Positions 49,318-58,194 of a DNA stretch of 64,000 bases are shown one piece after another. The notes beneath the pieces are model-generated. The model did no database searches. It had not been told where the DNA came from and saw only the letters and a list, made by a program, of their open reading frames with translations. This DNA comes from Woeseiaceae bacterium (GTDB taxonomy: Bacteria > Pseudomonadota > Gammaproteobacteria > Steroidobacterales > Woeseiaceae). Location: the NCBI GenBank assembly GCA_021773115.1, contig JAJFKS010000025.1, positions 62,001-126,000 on the forward strand, read 5' to 3'. The position numbers were made by a program, and so were the translations under genes. Each line of letters starts with the position of its first letter. The first letter of the stretch is position 1.

Positions 49318-51942
49318 CTAGTCCTGGTTATCCCAGGGCAATAGTTTCGCAGCAGGTTTTGACACCGGCGGCGTTGGCTCTACCGGTTTCGGTTCAGCTT
49401 TGCCCTCGCCATTGCCGGAAGGCTGAGATGCCGCCGTACCCTTCTGCGGTTCGGGACGCTTCGTGTCTACAGCTGGAGACGGCTTCGGTGCTGGCTTTGG
49501 CGCAGCTTCAGTTTTCGGTGCCGGCTCAGGCTTCTGTACTGGCTCAGGCCTCGGTGCGGCTTCAGGCCTCGGTGCGGCTTCAGGCTTCGGTGCTGGCTCA
49601 GGCCTCGCTGCAGCTTCGGGCTTTGCGGACGGTTCCGGTTTCGATGCGTCGGCAGTAGCAGCGGGCTTTTGAGCGGGCGCGCCATCGGCTTTGTTCGCGT
49701 CAATTGCGCGTTCAGAATCGGTTCGTGCTTTCGGCGGTCCATCGGCTCGGGGTTTGCGCGGTGCTCGGGTTCTGGGTTTGGCAGCCGGTTTCTCGGCAGT
49801 GGCGTTATTGCCGCTGTCCGCATCGCTGGTTTTTGCAGGCGCCGCTTGCGGCTCCGCAGGTTTTGCCTGCGCATCGGTTCCGTTCGTAGATTGCTGCTGG
49901 TTCTCTGAACCTTGCTCAGTTTTTTCGCCACCGCGACGACGACGGCGTCCGCCGCGACTTCGTCGGCTGCGCGTTCGTTTCGGTTCGGTATTGGCGTCGT
50001 CAGTGTTGCCGGTCTTGTCCTGCCCCTGATTTGACTGTTGCTGATCCTTGCTCTGGCTACCGCTGGCATTCGCATCGGCATCTTTAGGGCCTTGTTTCGT
50101 ATTTCGATTCCCGGCTGCTTTCTTTTTCGCCTTACGCGGTTTCTTGCGAGCCTCACCAGCCGATCGCGATTCATTGCGTCGCTGTGATGGTTTCGATGGA
50201 CGACGACCGCGATTGCTCTTTGCCGCACCGCGACTACGCTGGGCTGGTTTCTTCTTGTCGTCGTCATCGCCGGCGAAGAAGGCAACGATCGTCGCCCATA
50301 ATCCTTTTCCGGCCGGTTCCTGGCGTTTCGGTGCCGGTGTTGACGGCTTCAATGTTCCTACGGCAGCGGCTTCGACGCCTTTGCGTTCCAATATCGCTTG
50401 CGGTGATTCCGGTTCGATGGGTCCGTTCGCCAGATTGAAACTGACACCGGCGTTTTCCGGCAGGTCCATCTGATCATCGCGCACGCGACGCACATCGTAG
50501 TGTGGCGTTTCGAGATGCGGATTCGCGACCAGCACGACCTGGGTTTCGTTTCGAACTTCGAGGTTCTGAACCCAATCGCGCTTCTCGTTCAACAGGTAGG
50601 TCGCGACTTCGACCGGCAGTTGCGCAATCACTTTTGCCGTACGTTCTTTGCGTGCTTCTTCGCCGATGATGCGGAGGATAGCGAGTGCAAGCGACTCCGT
50701 GCCACGAATTGTGCCGAAACCGGTGCAGCGCGGGCAGGTCTTGTAGGCCGACTCGCCTATCGATGGGCGCAGACGCTGACGCGACATTTCCATCAGGCCG
50801 AAGCGGCTGATCTTGCCAATCTGAATGCGGGCACGATCCTGACGCACGGCATCGCGCAGCCGGTTTTCGACTTCGCGCTGGTGTTTTTGCGGACCCATAT
50901 CAATGAAGTCGATGACAATCAGTCCGCCCAGGTCACGAATACGCAACTGGCGGGCGATTTCATCGGCGGCTTCGAGATTGGTGTTGAATGCCGTGGCTTC
51001 GATGTCGCCGCCTTTGGTCGCGCGCGCAGAGTTGATATCGATGGAGACCAGAGCCTCGGTGTGATCGATAACGATACTGCCGCCGGACGGCAGATTGACG
51101 TTGTGTGCGAACGCAGATTCAATCTGCGTCTCGATCTGGAATCGCGTAAATAGCGGAACCGGATCGACGTAGTGTTTCAGTTTCTTAAGGTTGTGAGGCA
51201 TCGTCTGTTCGACGTGCGCGTAGGCGTCTTTGTAGGTTGCCTCATCGTCGATCAGGATTTCACCGATGTCATTGGTCAAATAGTCGCGCAGGGCACGTAC
51301 AACAGAATCGCCTTCGCGATAGATCAGAAACGGCGAGGAGCGCTCGAGTACAACGTTGAGGATTGCTGTCCAGACCGTGAGCAGATTTTGCAGATCCCAG
51401 GCGAGCTCTTCAGCGCTGCGATCGATGCCAGCAGTCCGCAGAATGACGCTCATGTTCTCGGGAATTTCGATCTCGTTCAGCGCCTGGCGCGCAAGGTCGC
51501 GATCATCGCCGGTAATGCGGCGTGAAACGCCTCCGGATCGATCCTTGTTTGGTTTCAGCACGATAAAACGGCCAGCGAGGCTGACAAACGTTGTCAGTGC
51601 TGCGCCTTTATTGCCGCGTTCTTCCTTGTCGACCTGGACGACAATGTCCTGGCCTTCCCTGAGCACGTCCTTGATGTTGGTCTTGCCGCTGGCCTTCGCC
51701 TGTTTGACGAAATACTCGCTGGATATTTCTTTCAGTGGCAGGAAGCCGTGACGATCTGCACCGTAATCAACAAAAGCGGCTTCGAGGCTGGGCTCGATGC
51801 GCGTGATTTTACCTTTGTAAATATTAGCTTTTTTGCGTTCGCTAGCGGGTGCTTCGATATTCAGGTCGAACAGTAATTGTCCGTCGACCATCGCCATGCG
51901 CAACTCTTCTTCCTGAGTTGCATTGATTAGCATTCTTTTCAT
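49318..51942 (-). CDS. rne: Ribonuclease E
   Basis: 874 residues. The N-terminal half has the S1 domain (ANIYKGKITRIEPSLEAAFVDYG, read in two blocks), RNase H-like/5' sensor regions, the catalytic aspartates in VSIDINSARAT and LIVIDFIDM, and the zinc-link CPRCTGFG. The C-terminal third is a disordered scaffold: a Lys/Arg-rich RNA-binding block with RRSRGGRRRRRG, then a long Pro/Ala/Lys/Glu section with repeated PKPEAAPRPE-type units from about residue 780. It starts RNA decay and processes rRNA/tRNA. Divergent from rluC, the usual gammaproteobacterial arrangement; the 350-base leader is long enough for autoregulation by mRNA feedback, which I cannot confirm. Confidence 0.95.
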   Translation of the reverse strand: MKRMLINATQEEELRMAMVDGQLLFDLNIEAPASERKKANIYKGKITRIEPSLEAAFVDYGADRHGFLPLKEISSEYFVKQAKASGKTNIKDVLREGQDIVVQVDKEERGNKGAALTTFVSLAGRFIVLKPNKDRSGGVSRRITGDDRDLARQALNEIEIPENMSVILRTAGIDRSAEELAWDLQNLLTVWTAILNVVLERSSPFLIYREGDSVVRALRDYLTNDIGEILIDDEATYKDAYAHVEQTMPHNLKKLKHYVDPVPLFTRFQIETQIESAFAHNVNLPSGGSIVIDHTEALVSIDINSARATKGGDIEATAFNTNLEAADEIARQLRIRDLGGLIVIDFIDMGPQKHQREVENRLRDAVRQDRARIQIGKISRFGLMEMSRQRLRPSIGESAYKTCPRCTGFGTIRGTESLALAILRIIGEEARKERTAKVIAQLPVEVATYLLNEKRDWVQNLEVRNETQVVLVANPHLETPHYDVRRVRDDQMDLPENAGVSFNLANGPIEPESPQAILERKGVEAAAVGTLKPSTPAPKRQEPAGKGLWATIVAFFAGDDDDKKKPAQRSRGAAKSNRGRRPSKPSQRRNESRSAGEARKKPRKAKKKAAGNRNTKQGPKDADANASGSQSKDQQQSNQGQDKTGNTDDANTEPKRTRSRRSRGGRRRRRGGEKTEQGSENQQQSTNGTDAQAKPAEPQAAPAKTSDADSGNNATAEKPAAKPRTRAPRKPRADGPPKARTDSERAIDANKADGAPAQKPAATADASKPEPSAKPEAAARPEPAPKPEAAPRPEAAPRPEPVQKPEPAPKTEAAPKPAPKPSPAVDTKRPEPQKGTAASQPSGNGEGKAEPKPVEPTPPVSKPAAKLLPWDNQD

Positions 51943-52289
51943 GTTGCCCTACTTGAGTGATGGAGGGCAGAAATACGGGGTGAGGCGCCAGGCGGGCGCA
52001 GGGGGTGTCACGCAAAGGAACCAGGCGCCGGATTGCGCCGTCGAATGTCATCGTTAGTTCAGTTCTGGTCTGGCGCAAAATCGCCAGTACCGATAAAAAA
52101 ATCAGCATGATTTCCCTGCGGCTTTGCCGCTTCGGCGAGCTCCGGAATCCGGTATTGCTGCCTTCTGAAATCAGGTCTCGCAGATCGCGAGACCAAAAAA
52201 AATCGATTAAGAAGTGCCGACTTTAGGTATCTAGAGACGTCACTCGGCGGTAATATACCACACCGCAAGACCACTTCAAGTGATTGATC

Positions 52290-53312
52290 ATGCAAGAAAA
52301 GCCGCCGACTGGCGCGAAACCGCCGAATTCCGACGGAACGACCACGAGCCCTGTCCGTAAGGTCATGATCGACGCTGAGCGCGCCGGTCAGCGAATCGAT
52401 AATTTCCTGCGAGGCGAGCTGCCCGGGGTGCCGAAAGGGAGGCTGTACCGGCTGTTGCGGCGCGGTGAGGTCCGAGTCAACGGTGGCCGGGTGCGGGCAG
52501 AGCACAAGCTCGAGGAGGGTGACGAAGTCCGGGTGCCACCTGCGCGGATCCGGGCTGAAGGCGCACCGCCGTCGGAAAAAATGGCCTCGGACATGCTGGA
52601 TCATGTCATTTACGAAGACAAGCGACTGCTGGTGATCAACAAACCGACCGGAATCGCTGTGCACGGCGGCAGCGGTATCAGTCATGGTGTCATCGAACTG
52701 CTGCGGCATGCGCGCACCGATCTCAAGGATCTGGCACTTGTTCACCGTATCGATCGCGAGACTTCCGGCTGCCTGGTGCTGGCGAAACGGCGCAGCGCGC
52801 TGCGCGAGCTCCACGAACGCTTCCGCGAGGGGCTCGTTGAAAAAAATTATATGGCGCTGGTCGTCGGTGACTGGCAATTGGGCGATCAACTGATCGACGC
52901 GCCGCTCTACGTACAGAATCGCCAAAATGGCGAGCGGCATGTTGTTGTCAGCGGTAAACACGGCAAGCCGGCACAAACGCGTGTCGCGTTGTCGCGGAAG
53001 TATGGTGCCTATAGCCTGTTGCAGTGCGCGCCGCTCACCGGTCGGACGCACCAGATTCGCGTGCACCTGGATCACGCGGAGCATCCGATTGTTGGCGATG
53101 AACGCTACGGCGACGATGACGCGAATCGAAAAGCGAAACGGCTTGGCTTAAGGCGCTTGTTTCTGCACGCGCAGTCAATTGCGTTTCCGGACAACAGCGG
53201 CAACGAGCTGCATTTCACAGCGCCATTGGCTGAGGATCTGGAGAAATTTCTGCAATTGGCCGGTAGTGAAGGACGACGCCGGCGAAAACATGGCCCTTAC
53301 GGCAGCAGGTAG
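52290..53312 (+). CDS. rluC: 23S rRNA pseudouridine synthase RluC
   Basis: 340 residues from ATG 52290 (an in-frame TTG lies 6 bases earlier). N-terminal S4 RNA-binding domain (GQRIDNFLRGEL, LYRLLRRGEVRVNGGRV) followed by the RluA-type catalytic domain with the active-site aspartate in VHRIDRETSGCLVLAK. It converts uridines in 23S rRNA helix 38/88 region to pseudouridine. It sits divergent from rne, as in relatives, and its last 16 bases overlap the convergent maf gene. Confidence 0.93.
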   Translation: MQEKPPTGAKPPNSDGTTTSPVRKVMIDAERAGQRIDNFLRGELPGVPKGRLYRLLRRGEVRVNGGRVRAEHKLEEGDEVRVPPARIRAEGAPPSEKMASDMLDHVIYEDKRLLVINKPTGIAVHGGSGISHGVIELLRHARTDLKDLALVHRIDRETSGCLVLAKRRSALRELHERFREGLVEKNYMALVVGDWQLGDQLIDAPLYVQNRQNGERHVVVSGKHGKPAQTRVALSRKYGAYSLLQCAPLTGRTHQIRVHLDHAEHPIVGDERYGDDDANRKAKRLGLRRLFLHAQSIAFPDNSGNELHFTAPLAEDLEKFLQLAGSEGRRRRKHGPYGSR

Positions 53313-53890
53313 CCCAGTTGCCGCAGCCGGTCAGCTAACCAGATCATCGGTAGGCCGATAAGCGCGGTCGGATCATCCGTCTTGACTGAATCAAACAACA
53401 CAAACCCCGCCCCTTCGATTTTGAAACTCCCGGCGCAGTCATAGGGTTCATCGTGGCGCAGATAAACTTCAGCGAGGCGGCGATCAAAGCGTCGGAAATG
53501 AACGGTGGTTGTGTCCATGTGTTCGTAGCGGGTGCGACCGACCGGGTCGAGAATGCAAACAGCCGTCATAAAGGTCACCGACTTGCCGGAGGCCGCGAGC
53601 AGTTGTTCAACCGCTTTCTGGTGGTCGCCCGGTTTGCCCAGAACCCGGTTTCCCAGCACGGCGAGTTGATCGGCACCAATTATCAGGGAGCCACGAGCAT
53701 TGACCGCCACCGCTTCGGCCTTTTTTCGTGCAAGGTCGGTCGCGAGTTCGTCGCTGGGGAGTGCGTTTGGGTTGGATTCATCGACGTCAGGTGCGATCGT
53801 TTCGTAGTGGTCCAGAAAACGGTCCAGCAGACCCCGTCGGTAGGCCGAGGACGAGGCCAGGACAATGCTTGGTGCACCAGGGTTTTGCAT
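53297..53890 (-). CDS. Maf-family nucleoside triphosphate pyrophosphatase
   Basis: 197 residues. The SSSAYRRGLL opening (SSSxxR motif), the aspartate in IIGADQLAVLGN and KPGDHQKAVEQL segment identify a Maf/YceF protein, a house-cleaning enzyme that hydrolyses modified nucleotides such as 7-methyl-GTP. It overlaps the 3' end of rluC by 16 bases and diverges from yceD-rpmF. Confidence 0.92.
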   Translation of the reverse strand: MQNPGAPSIVLASSSAYRRGLLDRFLDHYETIAPDVDESNPNALPSDELATDLARKKAEAVAVNARGSLIIGADQLAVLGNRVLGKPGDHQKAVEQLLAASGKSVTFMTAVCILDPVGRTRYEHMDTTTVHFRRFDRRLAEVYLRHDEPYDCAGSFKIEGAGFVLFDSVKTDDPTALIGLPMIWLADRLRQLGYLLP

Positions 53891-54032
53891 AAAAGAATCA
53901 GGCTGTTAGGAGATACCAGCAAAAGTTTACCCGGTTTAACTTTGATTGCAGAGTGTTTCCGTGAAATAGCAGCCTGCCGGGTCCGCATGAGGCTTTGACA
54001 GCGGCGGTCAGGCTCCTTATCATGCGCGCGCC

Positions 54033-54602
54033 ATGGGCAATCCGCTGCGACAACGCCGAACCGCCGCTGAATTAGCGTCTTCCGGACAAGTCATTGAAAT
54101 AACTGAAGAAATTTCCTCTTTCGACAGGCTTTCAGAGATCGTCGAAGCGGATCTCGTTGCGCTCGATGCGGACAAAATTCCGTCGGCTTGGCGCGAATCG
54201 CGGGTTCAGGGTGAGCTAAAATTCGGCTTTGTGGCCGCGGCCGGCAGCATGCCGGCGGTGTCGGGACAGGCTGCGGTCGAACTGGATGCGGTTTGCCAGC
54301 GTTGCCTGGAGCCGTTTCGACTGCGCCTTGAGATAGCGGTGCGATTGCTGCTGGTCGGAAAGGAAACGTTGGCGAACGAGTTTGATGATTACGAGATCTG
54401 GGAACTCGATGAAGAGACACTTCGACCGCAGGATATTGTCGAAGAGTTGTTGATCATGGCGATGCCATTTTCGGCAACACATGAAAATATGGCAGATTGC
54501 AAAGCGTTTTCGTCTTCGGTCGAAAGCGCGACGGATATGAAACGACCATTTGCAGCACTCGGTGCTCAAATGAAACAAGTTGCAAAAGACCCGGACGCTT
54601 AG
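54033..54602 (+). CDS. yceD: YceD/DUF177 family protein, 23S rRNA accumulation protein
   Basis: 189 residues. Contains the conserved CQRCLEPF metal-like motif and an acidic C-terminal half ([26 protein letters not shown]). In E. coli the yceD-rpmF pair is co-transcribed and YceD is needed for normal 23S rRNA levels. Here rpmF starts 22 bases after the stop, supporting the same operon. A second Cys pair seen in some relatives is not obvious. Confidence 0.9.
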   Translation: MGNPLRQRRTAAELASSGQVIEITEEISSFDRLSEIVEADLVALDADKIPSAWRESRVQGELKFGFVAAAGSMPAVSGQAAVELDAVCQRCLEPFRLRLEIAVRLLLVGKETLANEFDDYEIWELDEETLRPQDIVEELLIMAMPFSATHENMADCKAFSSSVESATDMKRPFAALGAQMKQVAKDPDA

Positions 54603-54624
54603 TCGGGTTTTACTGGAGAAAATT

Positions 54625-54819
54625 ATGGCCGTTCAAAAAAGCCGCAGAACACCGTCAACACGTGGCGCGCGTCGCTCGCACGACAAGCTCAAGAATGCAG
54701 CTTTGTCTGTCGATCCGACCTCAGGTGAAACGCACCTGCGTCATCGTGTCACCCCAGATGGTTTTTACCGCGGCGTACAGGTTGTCAAGCAGCCTGAAAT
54801 CGCAGACGACGACGAGTAG
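54625..54819 (+). CDS. rpmF: 50S ribosomal protein L32
   Basis: 64 residues starting [14 protein letters not shown] at ATG 54625 after TGGAG. A longer in-frame start within yceD is rejected because L32 proteins begin MAVQ. The zinc-binding cysteines found in many L32 proteins are absent, as in the cysteine-less form. It is followed by a hairpin and then plsX. Confidence 0.94.
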   Translation: MAVQKSRRTPSTRGARRSHDKLKNAALSVDPTSGETHLRHRVTPDGFYRGVQVVKQPEIADDDE

Positions 54820-54831
54820 TCCTTAAGTTTC

Positions 54832-54850
54832 GGCCGGATTGTATCCGGCC
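54832..54850 (+). terminator. Hairpin between rpmF and plsX
   Basis: GGCCGGAT / ATCCGGCC with a TGT loop, followed by TGACTTTTC. The weak T tract suggests a partial terminator or attenuator, allowing some read-through into plsX. Confidence 0.65.
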
Positions 54851-54859
54851 TGACTTTTC

Positions 54860-55879
54860 GTGGGATCCCACACAACTCTCTCACTGGATGCAATGAGCGG
54901 CGACCTCGGTGCTGAGGTTGTTGTGCGCGCTGCTGCCGCCACTTTGCAGAAATACCAGCATGTCGAATTGGTTCTGGTGGGTGATCAGGACGAGCTTCAG
55001 AACCTCGTAACACGCATTGTCAGCGATCATTCCGATGCGGGGCGCTTGCGCATTGTGCATACGAGCGAAGTCGTTGGCATGTCCGAGTCGCCCGCCGACG
55101 CCTTGCGAAAGAAAAAAGATTCCTCAATGCGAGTTGCTATCAATCTCGTAAAGGACGGCGGCGCTGATGCCTGCGTGAGCTCAGGCAACACCGGCGCACT
55201 GATGGCAATCGCGAAATTCGTTTTGAAAATGTTGCCTGGCATCGACCGCCCCGCAATTATTACGGAATTGCCGGCCAAAGGCGGTAGCCTGCACATGCTG
55301 GACCTTGGCGCCAATACCGAGGCAACGGCCGAACAACTGTTCCAGTACGCGATGATGGGATCCATTGTGACCTCCGACATCGTGGGCATCGACAGCCCGC
55401 GGGTTGCGCTGCTCAATATCGGGGCAGAGGACATCAAGGGCAATAATACGGTCCGCGATGCTGCAGCGTTATTAAATGCCAGTACACTCAACTATATTGG
55501 GTTCATCGAAGGCAATGACCTGTTCTCCGGCAAAGCGGATGTTGTTGTCACAGATGGCTTTACCGGAAATGTTGCACTCAAAACTATTGAAGGCGCTGTT
55601 GGCCTGGTGACACACTTTCTGAAGCGCGCATTCACCCGCAACTGGCTGTCAAAGGTGCAGGCGATAATTGCAGGACCCGTACTGCGCCGCCTGGCCGCCG
55701 AAATGGATGCGCGAGCCTACAATGGTGCGACTCTGCTGGGACTAAATGGTATTGTTGTGAAAAGTCACGGCAGCGCCGATTCCGTCGCATATCAACATGC
55801 AATTGATACTGCAATTGTTGAGGTCAGGAACCAGTTGCCACAGCAGATCGGTAACTTGCTGCAAAAGGAAACTGCATGA
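54860..55879 (+). CDS. plsX: Phosphate acyltransferase PlsX
   Basis: 339 residues from GTG 54860. LSLDAMSGDLGAEVVVRA is the variant of the usual DAMGGDxGP opening; ACVSSGNTGALMA, LDLGANTEATAE and VVVTDGFTGNVALKTIEG are conserved PlsX segments. It makes acyl-phosphate from acyl-ACP for phospholipid synthesis. The DAMSGD reading (Ser for Gly) is a small deviation. It overlaps fabH by 4 bases. No clear ribosome site precedes the GTG, so translation may depend on the leader. Confidence 0.93.
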   Translation: MGSHTTLSLDAMSGDLGAEVVVRAAAATLQKYQHVELVLVGDQDELQNLVTRIVSDHSDAGRLRIVHTSEVVGMSESPADALRKKKDSSMRVAINLVKDGGADACVSSGNTGALMAIAKFVLKMLPGIDRPAIITELPAKGGSLHMLDLGANTEATAEQLFQYAMMGSIVTSDIVGIDSPRVALLNIGAEDIKGNNTVRDAAALLNASTLNYIGFIEGNDLFSGKADVVVTDGFTGNVALKTIEGAVGLVTHFLKRAFTRNWLSKVQAIIAGPVLRRLAAEMDARAYNGATLLGLNGIVVKSHGSADSVAYQHAIDTAIVEVRNQLPQQIGNLLQKETA

Positions 55880-56844
55880 TTTATTCGCGCATCGCCGGGA
55901 CCGGTCGATACCTACCTGAACGAATAATGACGAACGCCGATCTGGAAAAGATCGTCGATACCAGCGATGAGTGGATTCGGACTCGAACGGGTGTCGAGCG
56001 ACGTCATGTTTGCGCACCGGACCAGAGCGTTTCCCAAATGTGTATCGAGGCGGCCAAAGTTGCGATGGAGGCTGCCGGCGTCACTGCCGATGATATCGAT
56101 ATGGTCATCACGGGAACCACTACACCCGACCTGATATTCCCCAATGTATCGACCATTATTCAACACGAACTTGGAATTCCCGCTTGTACCGCATTCAGCC
56201 TCGAAGCAGCTTGCACCGGTTTTATTTATGCGCTGAGTACGGCCGACAAATTTATCAAAGCGGGCGAAGCAAAATGTGTGTTGGTGCTGGGCGCGGAATG
56301 CATTACCAAACTCGTTGACTGGACCGATCGAAATACTTGTGTGCTTTTCGGCGATGGCGCAGGTGCTGTAATTCTCAAGCCCTCTGACGAACAGGGCATT
56401 ATCTCCTGTCACCTTGGCGCTGATGGCCAGTACAAAGACCTGCTGTACTACCCGGTTGGCGCGTCGAAAAATCTCGCTGCAGCAGGAACACCTGACGCTA
56501 AGATCATGATGACCGGTAACGAAGTGTTCAAGGTCGCGGTGAAAACGCTTGGACGTATCGCATTGGAAACACTTGAGGATGCCGGCATTTCCAGGGAAGA
56601 ACTCGACTGGCTGGTTCCACACCAGGCCAATATTCGCATCATTCAGGCGATGGCCAAGCGACTCAACATGCCAATGGAAAAAGTCATTGTCACAGTACAG
56701 GATCATGGCAATACATCCGCCGCGTCCGTGCCAATGGCCCTTGACGTTGGCATACGCGATGGTCGCTTGAAGCGTGGTCAGCTGATTCTTATGGAAGCTT
56801 TCGGCGGTGGCTTCACCTGGGGCTCAGTCCTGATGCGCCTCTAA
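55876..56844 (+). CDS. fabH: 3-oxoacyl-ACP synthase III (FabH)
   Basis: 322 residues. The catalytic cysteine lies in LEAACTGFIYAL, the histidine in WLVPHQANIRI and asparagine in DHGNTSAASVP, giving the Cys-His-Asn triad of KAS III. It starts fatty-acid chains by condensing acetyl-CoA with malonyl-ACP. The rest of the usual fabD-fabG-acpP-fabF run is absent: a very long hairpin and unrelated genes follow. Confidence 0.94.
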   Translation: MIYSRIAGTGRYLPERIMTNADLEKIVDTSDEWIRTRTGVERRHVCAPDQSVSQMCIEAAKVAMEAAGVTADDIDMVITGTTTPDLIFPNVSTIIQHELGIPACTAFSLEAACTGFIYALSTADKFIKAGEAKCVLVLGAECITKLVDWTDRNTCVLFGDGAGAVILKPSDEQGIISCHLGADGQYKDLLYYPVGASKNLAAAGTPDAKIMMTGNEVFKVAVKTLGRIALETLEDAGISREELDWLVPHQANIRIIQAMAKRLNMPMEKVIVTVQDHGNTSAASVPMALDVGIRDGRLKRGQLILMEAFGGGFTWGSVLMRL

Positions 56845-56845
56845 A

Positions 56846-56903
56846 AAGATAAGGTGGCAGTCACCATAACTCGAAGGAGTTAGGGTGACTGCCACCTTAT
56901 CTT
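56846..56903. terminator. 26-bp near-perfect hairpin after fabH
   Basis: Arms of 20 bp (56846-56865 and 56884-56903) are perfect reverse complements; inside them TAACTC/GAGTTA form 6 more pairs around a GAAG loop, with one A-G mismatch between. A T run follows on the plus strand (56906-56910) and an A run precedes the left arm, so it can terminate both fabH and the convergent gene. The stem is far longer than a usual terminator. Confidence 0.85.
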
Positions 56904-56911
56904 GGTTTTTC

Positions 56912-57457
56912 TTACCAGAGTTGAGTTTTGTTTTGTTGCGCAGAACGGCGTTGCATGCGCTGGTGTAAAGCCTGCCGTCTTCGGTCAATACGATCGCGGC
57001 GAATTACCGGATCAACCGATTTTCCTTGCTTGCGGTCAAAATCGTCGCGAAATTGACAAAAATCTTCGTAGGCGGCACGCACGTGACGCATTTCAGTTGC
57101 GATCAGCTCAATCATGATGACGTCATCAAGAAAACCGATGACCGGGATGTCGTCGGGCAGGATATCTTCCGGGTCTGCAAAATAGACGAAGGTGGCGAGG
57201 AGTCGCTCGCGATCAGTCTGCGGCAAATGCCATTCCTCGTCTGTCAGCATGCTGATCAGCGACTCCAGCTCGGGGAGCCGTTTGCCAACGAAATCCGGCA
57301 GAGGTTCGTTGTTTCGAATCTCAGCCAGTACGTCACTGATCGCCTCGATAATCTCGGATTCTTCCGCATCACGCACCGCAGCGCGGGATTGCTGCAGGGC
57401 CTGGCGGAAAAAAATGAGGTCGCGATCGCTCAATTCAAAGGAAATTTTCATGCTCAT
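56912..57457 (-). CDS. DUF1232 (YkvA-like) protein
   Basis: 181 residues. The central FADPEDILPDDIPVIGFLDDVIMIEL matches the DUF1232/YkvA signature in two parts: FADPEDILPDDIP and GFLDDVIMIEL. It forms a hydrophobic helical hairpin with acidic residues. An N-terminal helical region and a very basic C-terminus (DRIDRRRQALHQRMQRR) flank it. Function is unknown; YkvA-like proteins are often membrane-associated. It is transcribed toward fabH and shares the long hairpin with it. Confidence 0.8.
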   Translation of the reverse strand: MSMKISFELSDRDLIFFRQALQQSRAAVRDAEESEIIEAISDVLAEIRNNEPLPDFVGKRLPELESLISMLTDEEWHLPQTDRERLLATFVYFADPEDILPDDIPVIGFLDDVIMIELIATEMRHVRAAYEDFCQFRDDFDRKQGKSVDPVIRRDRIDRRRQALHQRMQRRSAQQNKTQLW

Positions 57458-57537
57458 TGTGTCAGGCTACCGGCAACGCACTGTATCGGTCAATGTATGA
57501 TGGTTTACCATACAGGGACTGACATCGACACGAACCT

Positions 57538-58194
57538 ATGAATACGAAACTGGTTATTGGCAACAAGAATTACTCCTCCTGGTCCCTGCGGGTGTGGCTG
57601 CTGCTGCGCGAGGCTGGGATCAAATTTGAAGAGCAGCGCATCGCACTCGATACGCCGTCGACCCGGCGCGAATTGACCGAGGTGTCCGAAGCGGGTCGCG
57701 TACCGGTATTGCAGCACGACGGCATGACCGTTTGGGACTCGATGGCAATTGCCGAGACCATCGCCGAACTCTGGCCCGACAAGCATCTGTGGCCGGCGGA
57801 GCGGGACATACGCGCGCATGCGCGATCGGTGTGTGCCGAAATGCATGCAGGATTTGCAACGCTTCGAACGCGCATGCCGATGAACTGTCGTGCGATGGGG
57901 CGCAAGGTGTCTCTGCCGGACGAACTGGGTAAGGACATCGATCGCATCATCGCGATCTGGGTCGACTGCCGACATCGATATGGTGATAAAGGTGATTGGT
58001 TGTTCGGTGACTTCTCAGTTGCCGATGCGATGTTCGCACCGGTCGTATTGCGTTTCAGAACCTATGGTATCAATCTACCGGAATCTGCATGCTTCTATCC
58101 ACGGCGTTTGCTGCAAAGTGAAGCGATGCAGGAATGGCTGCTCGCGGCTGAATCGGAAACTGAAGTCATCGACAATGAAGAAATAGGAAAGTGA
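57538..58194 (+). CDS. Glutathione S-transferase family protein
   Basis: 218 residues. Thioredoxin-like N-terminal domain with NKNYSSWSLRVWLLLREAG, VPVLQHDGMTVWDSMAIAE (cis-Pro and glutathione-binding Asp-Ser region, listed here as VPVLQHDG and WDSMAIAE) and an all-helical C-terminal domain with GDFSVADAMFAPV. The start of the first motif carries the catalytic serine of the beta/zeta type. It overlaps the L,D-transpeptidase gene by 4 bases, so both are co-transcribed; physiological substrate unknown. Confidence 0.9.
   Translation: MNTKLVIGNKNYSSWSLRVWLLLREAGIKFEEQRIALDTPSTRRELTEVSEAGRVPVLQHDGMTVWDSMAIAETIAELWPDKHLWPAERDIRAHARSVCAEMHAGFATLRTRMPMNCRAMGRKVSLPDELGKDIDRIIAIWVDCRHRYGDKGDWLFGDFSVADAMFAPVVLRFRTYGINLPESACFYPRRLLQSEAMQEWLLAAESETEVIDNEEIGK

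Noticed and set aside
49467-50285. Long alternative frames on both strands in the rne C-terminal region
   Set aside because: They are shadows produced by the GC-rich, repetitive Pro/Ala/Lys coding of RNase E; composition is low-complexity and no start signals are present.
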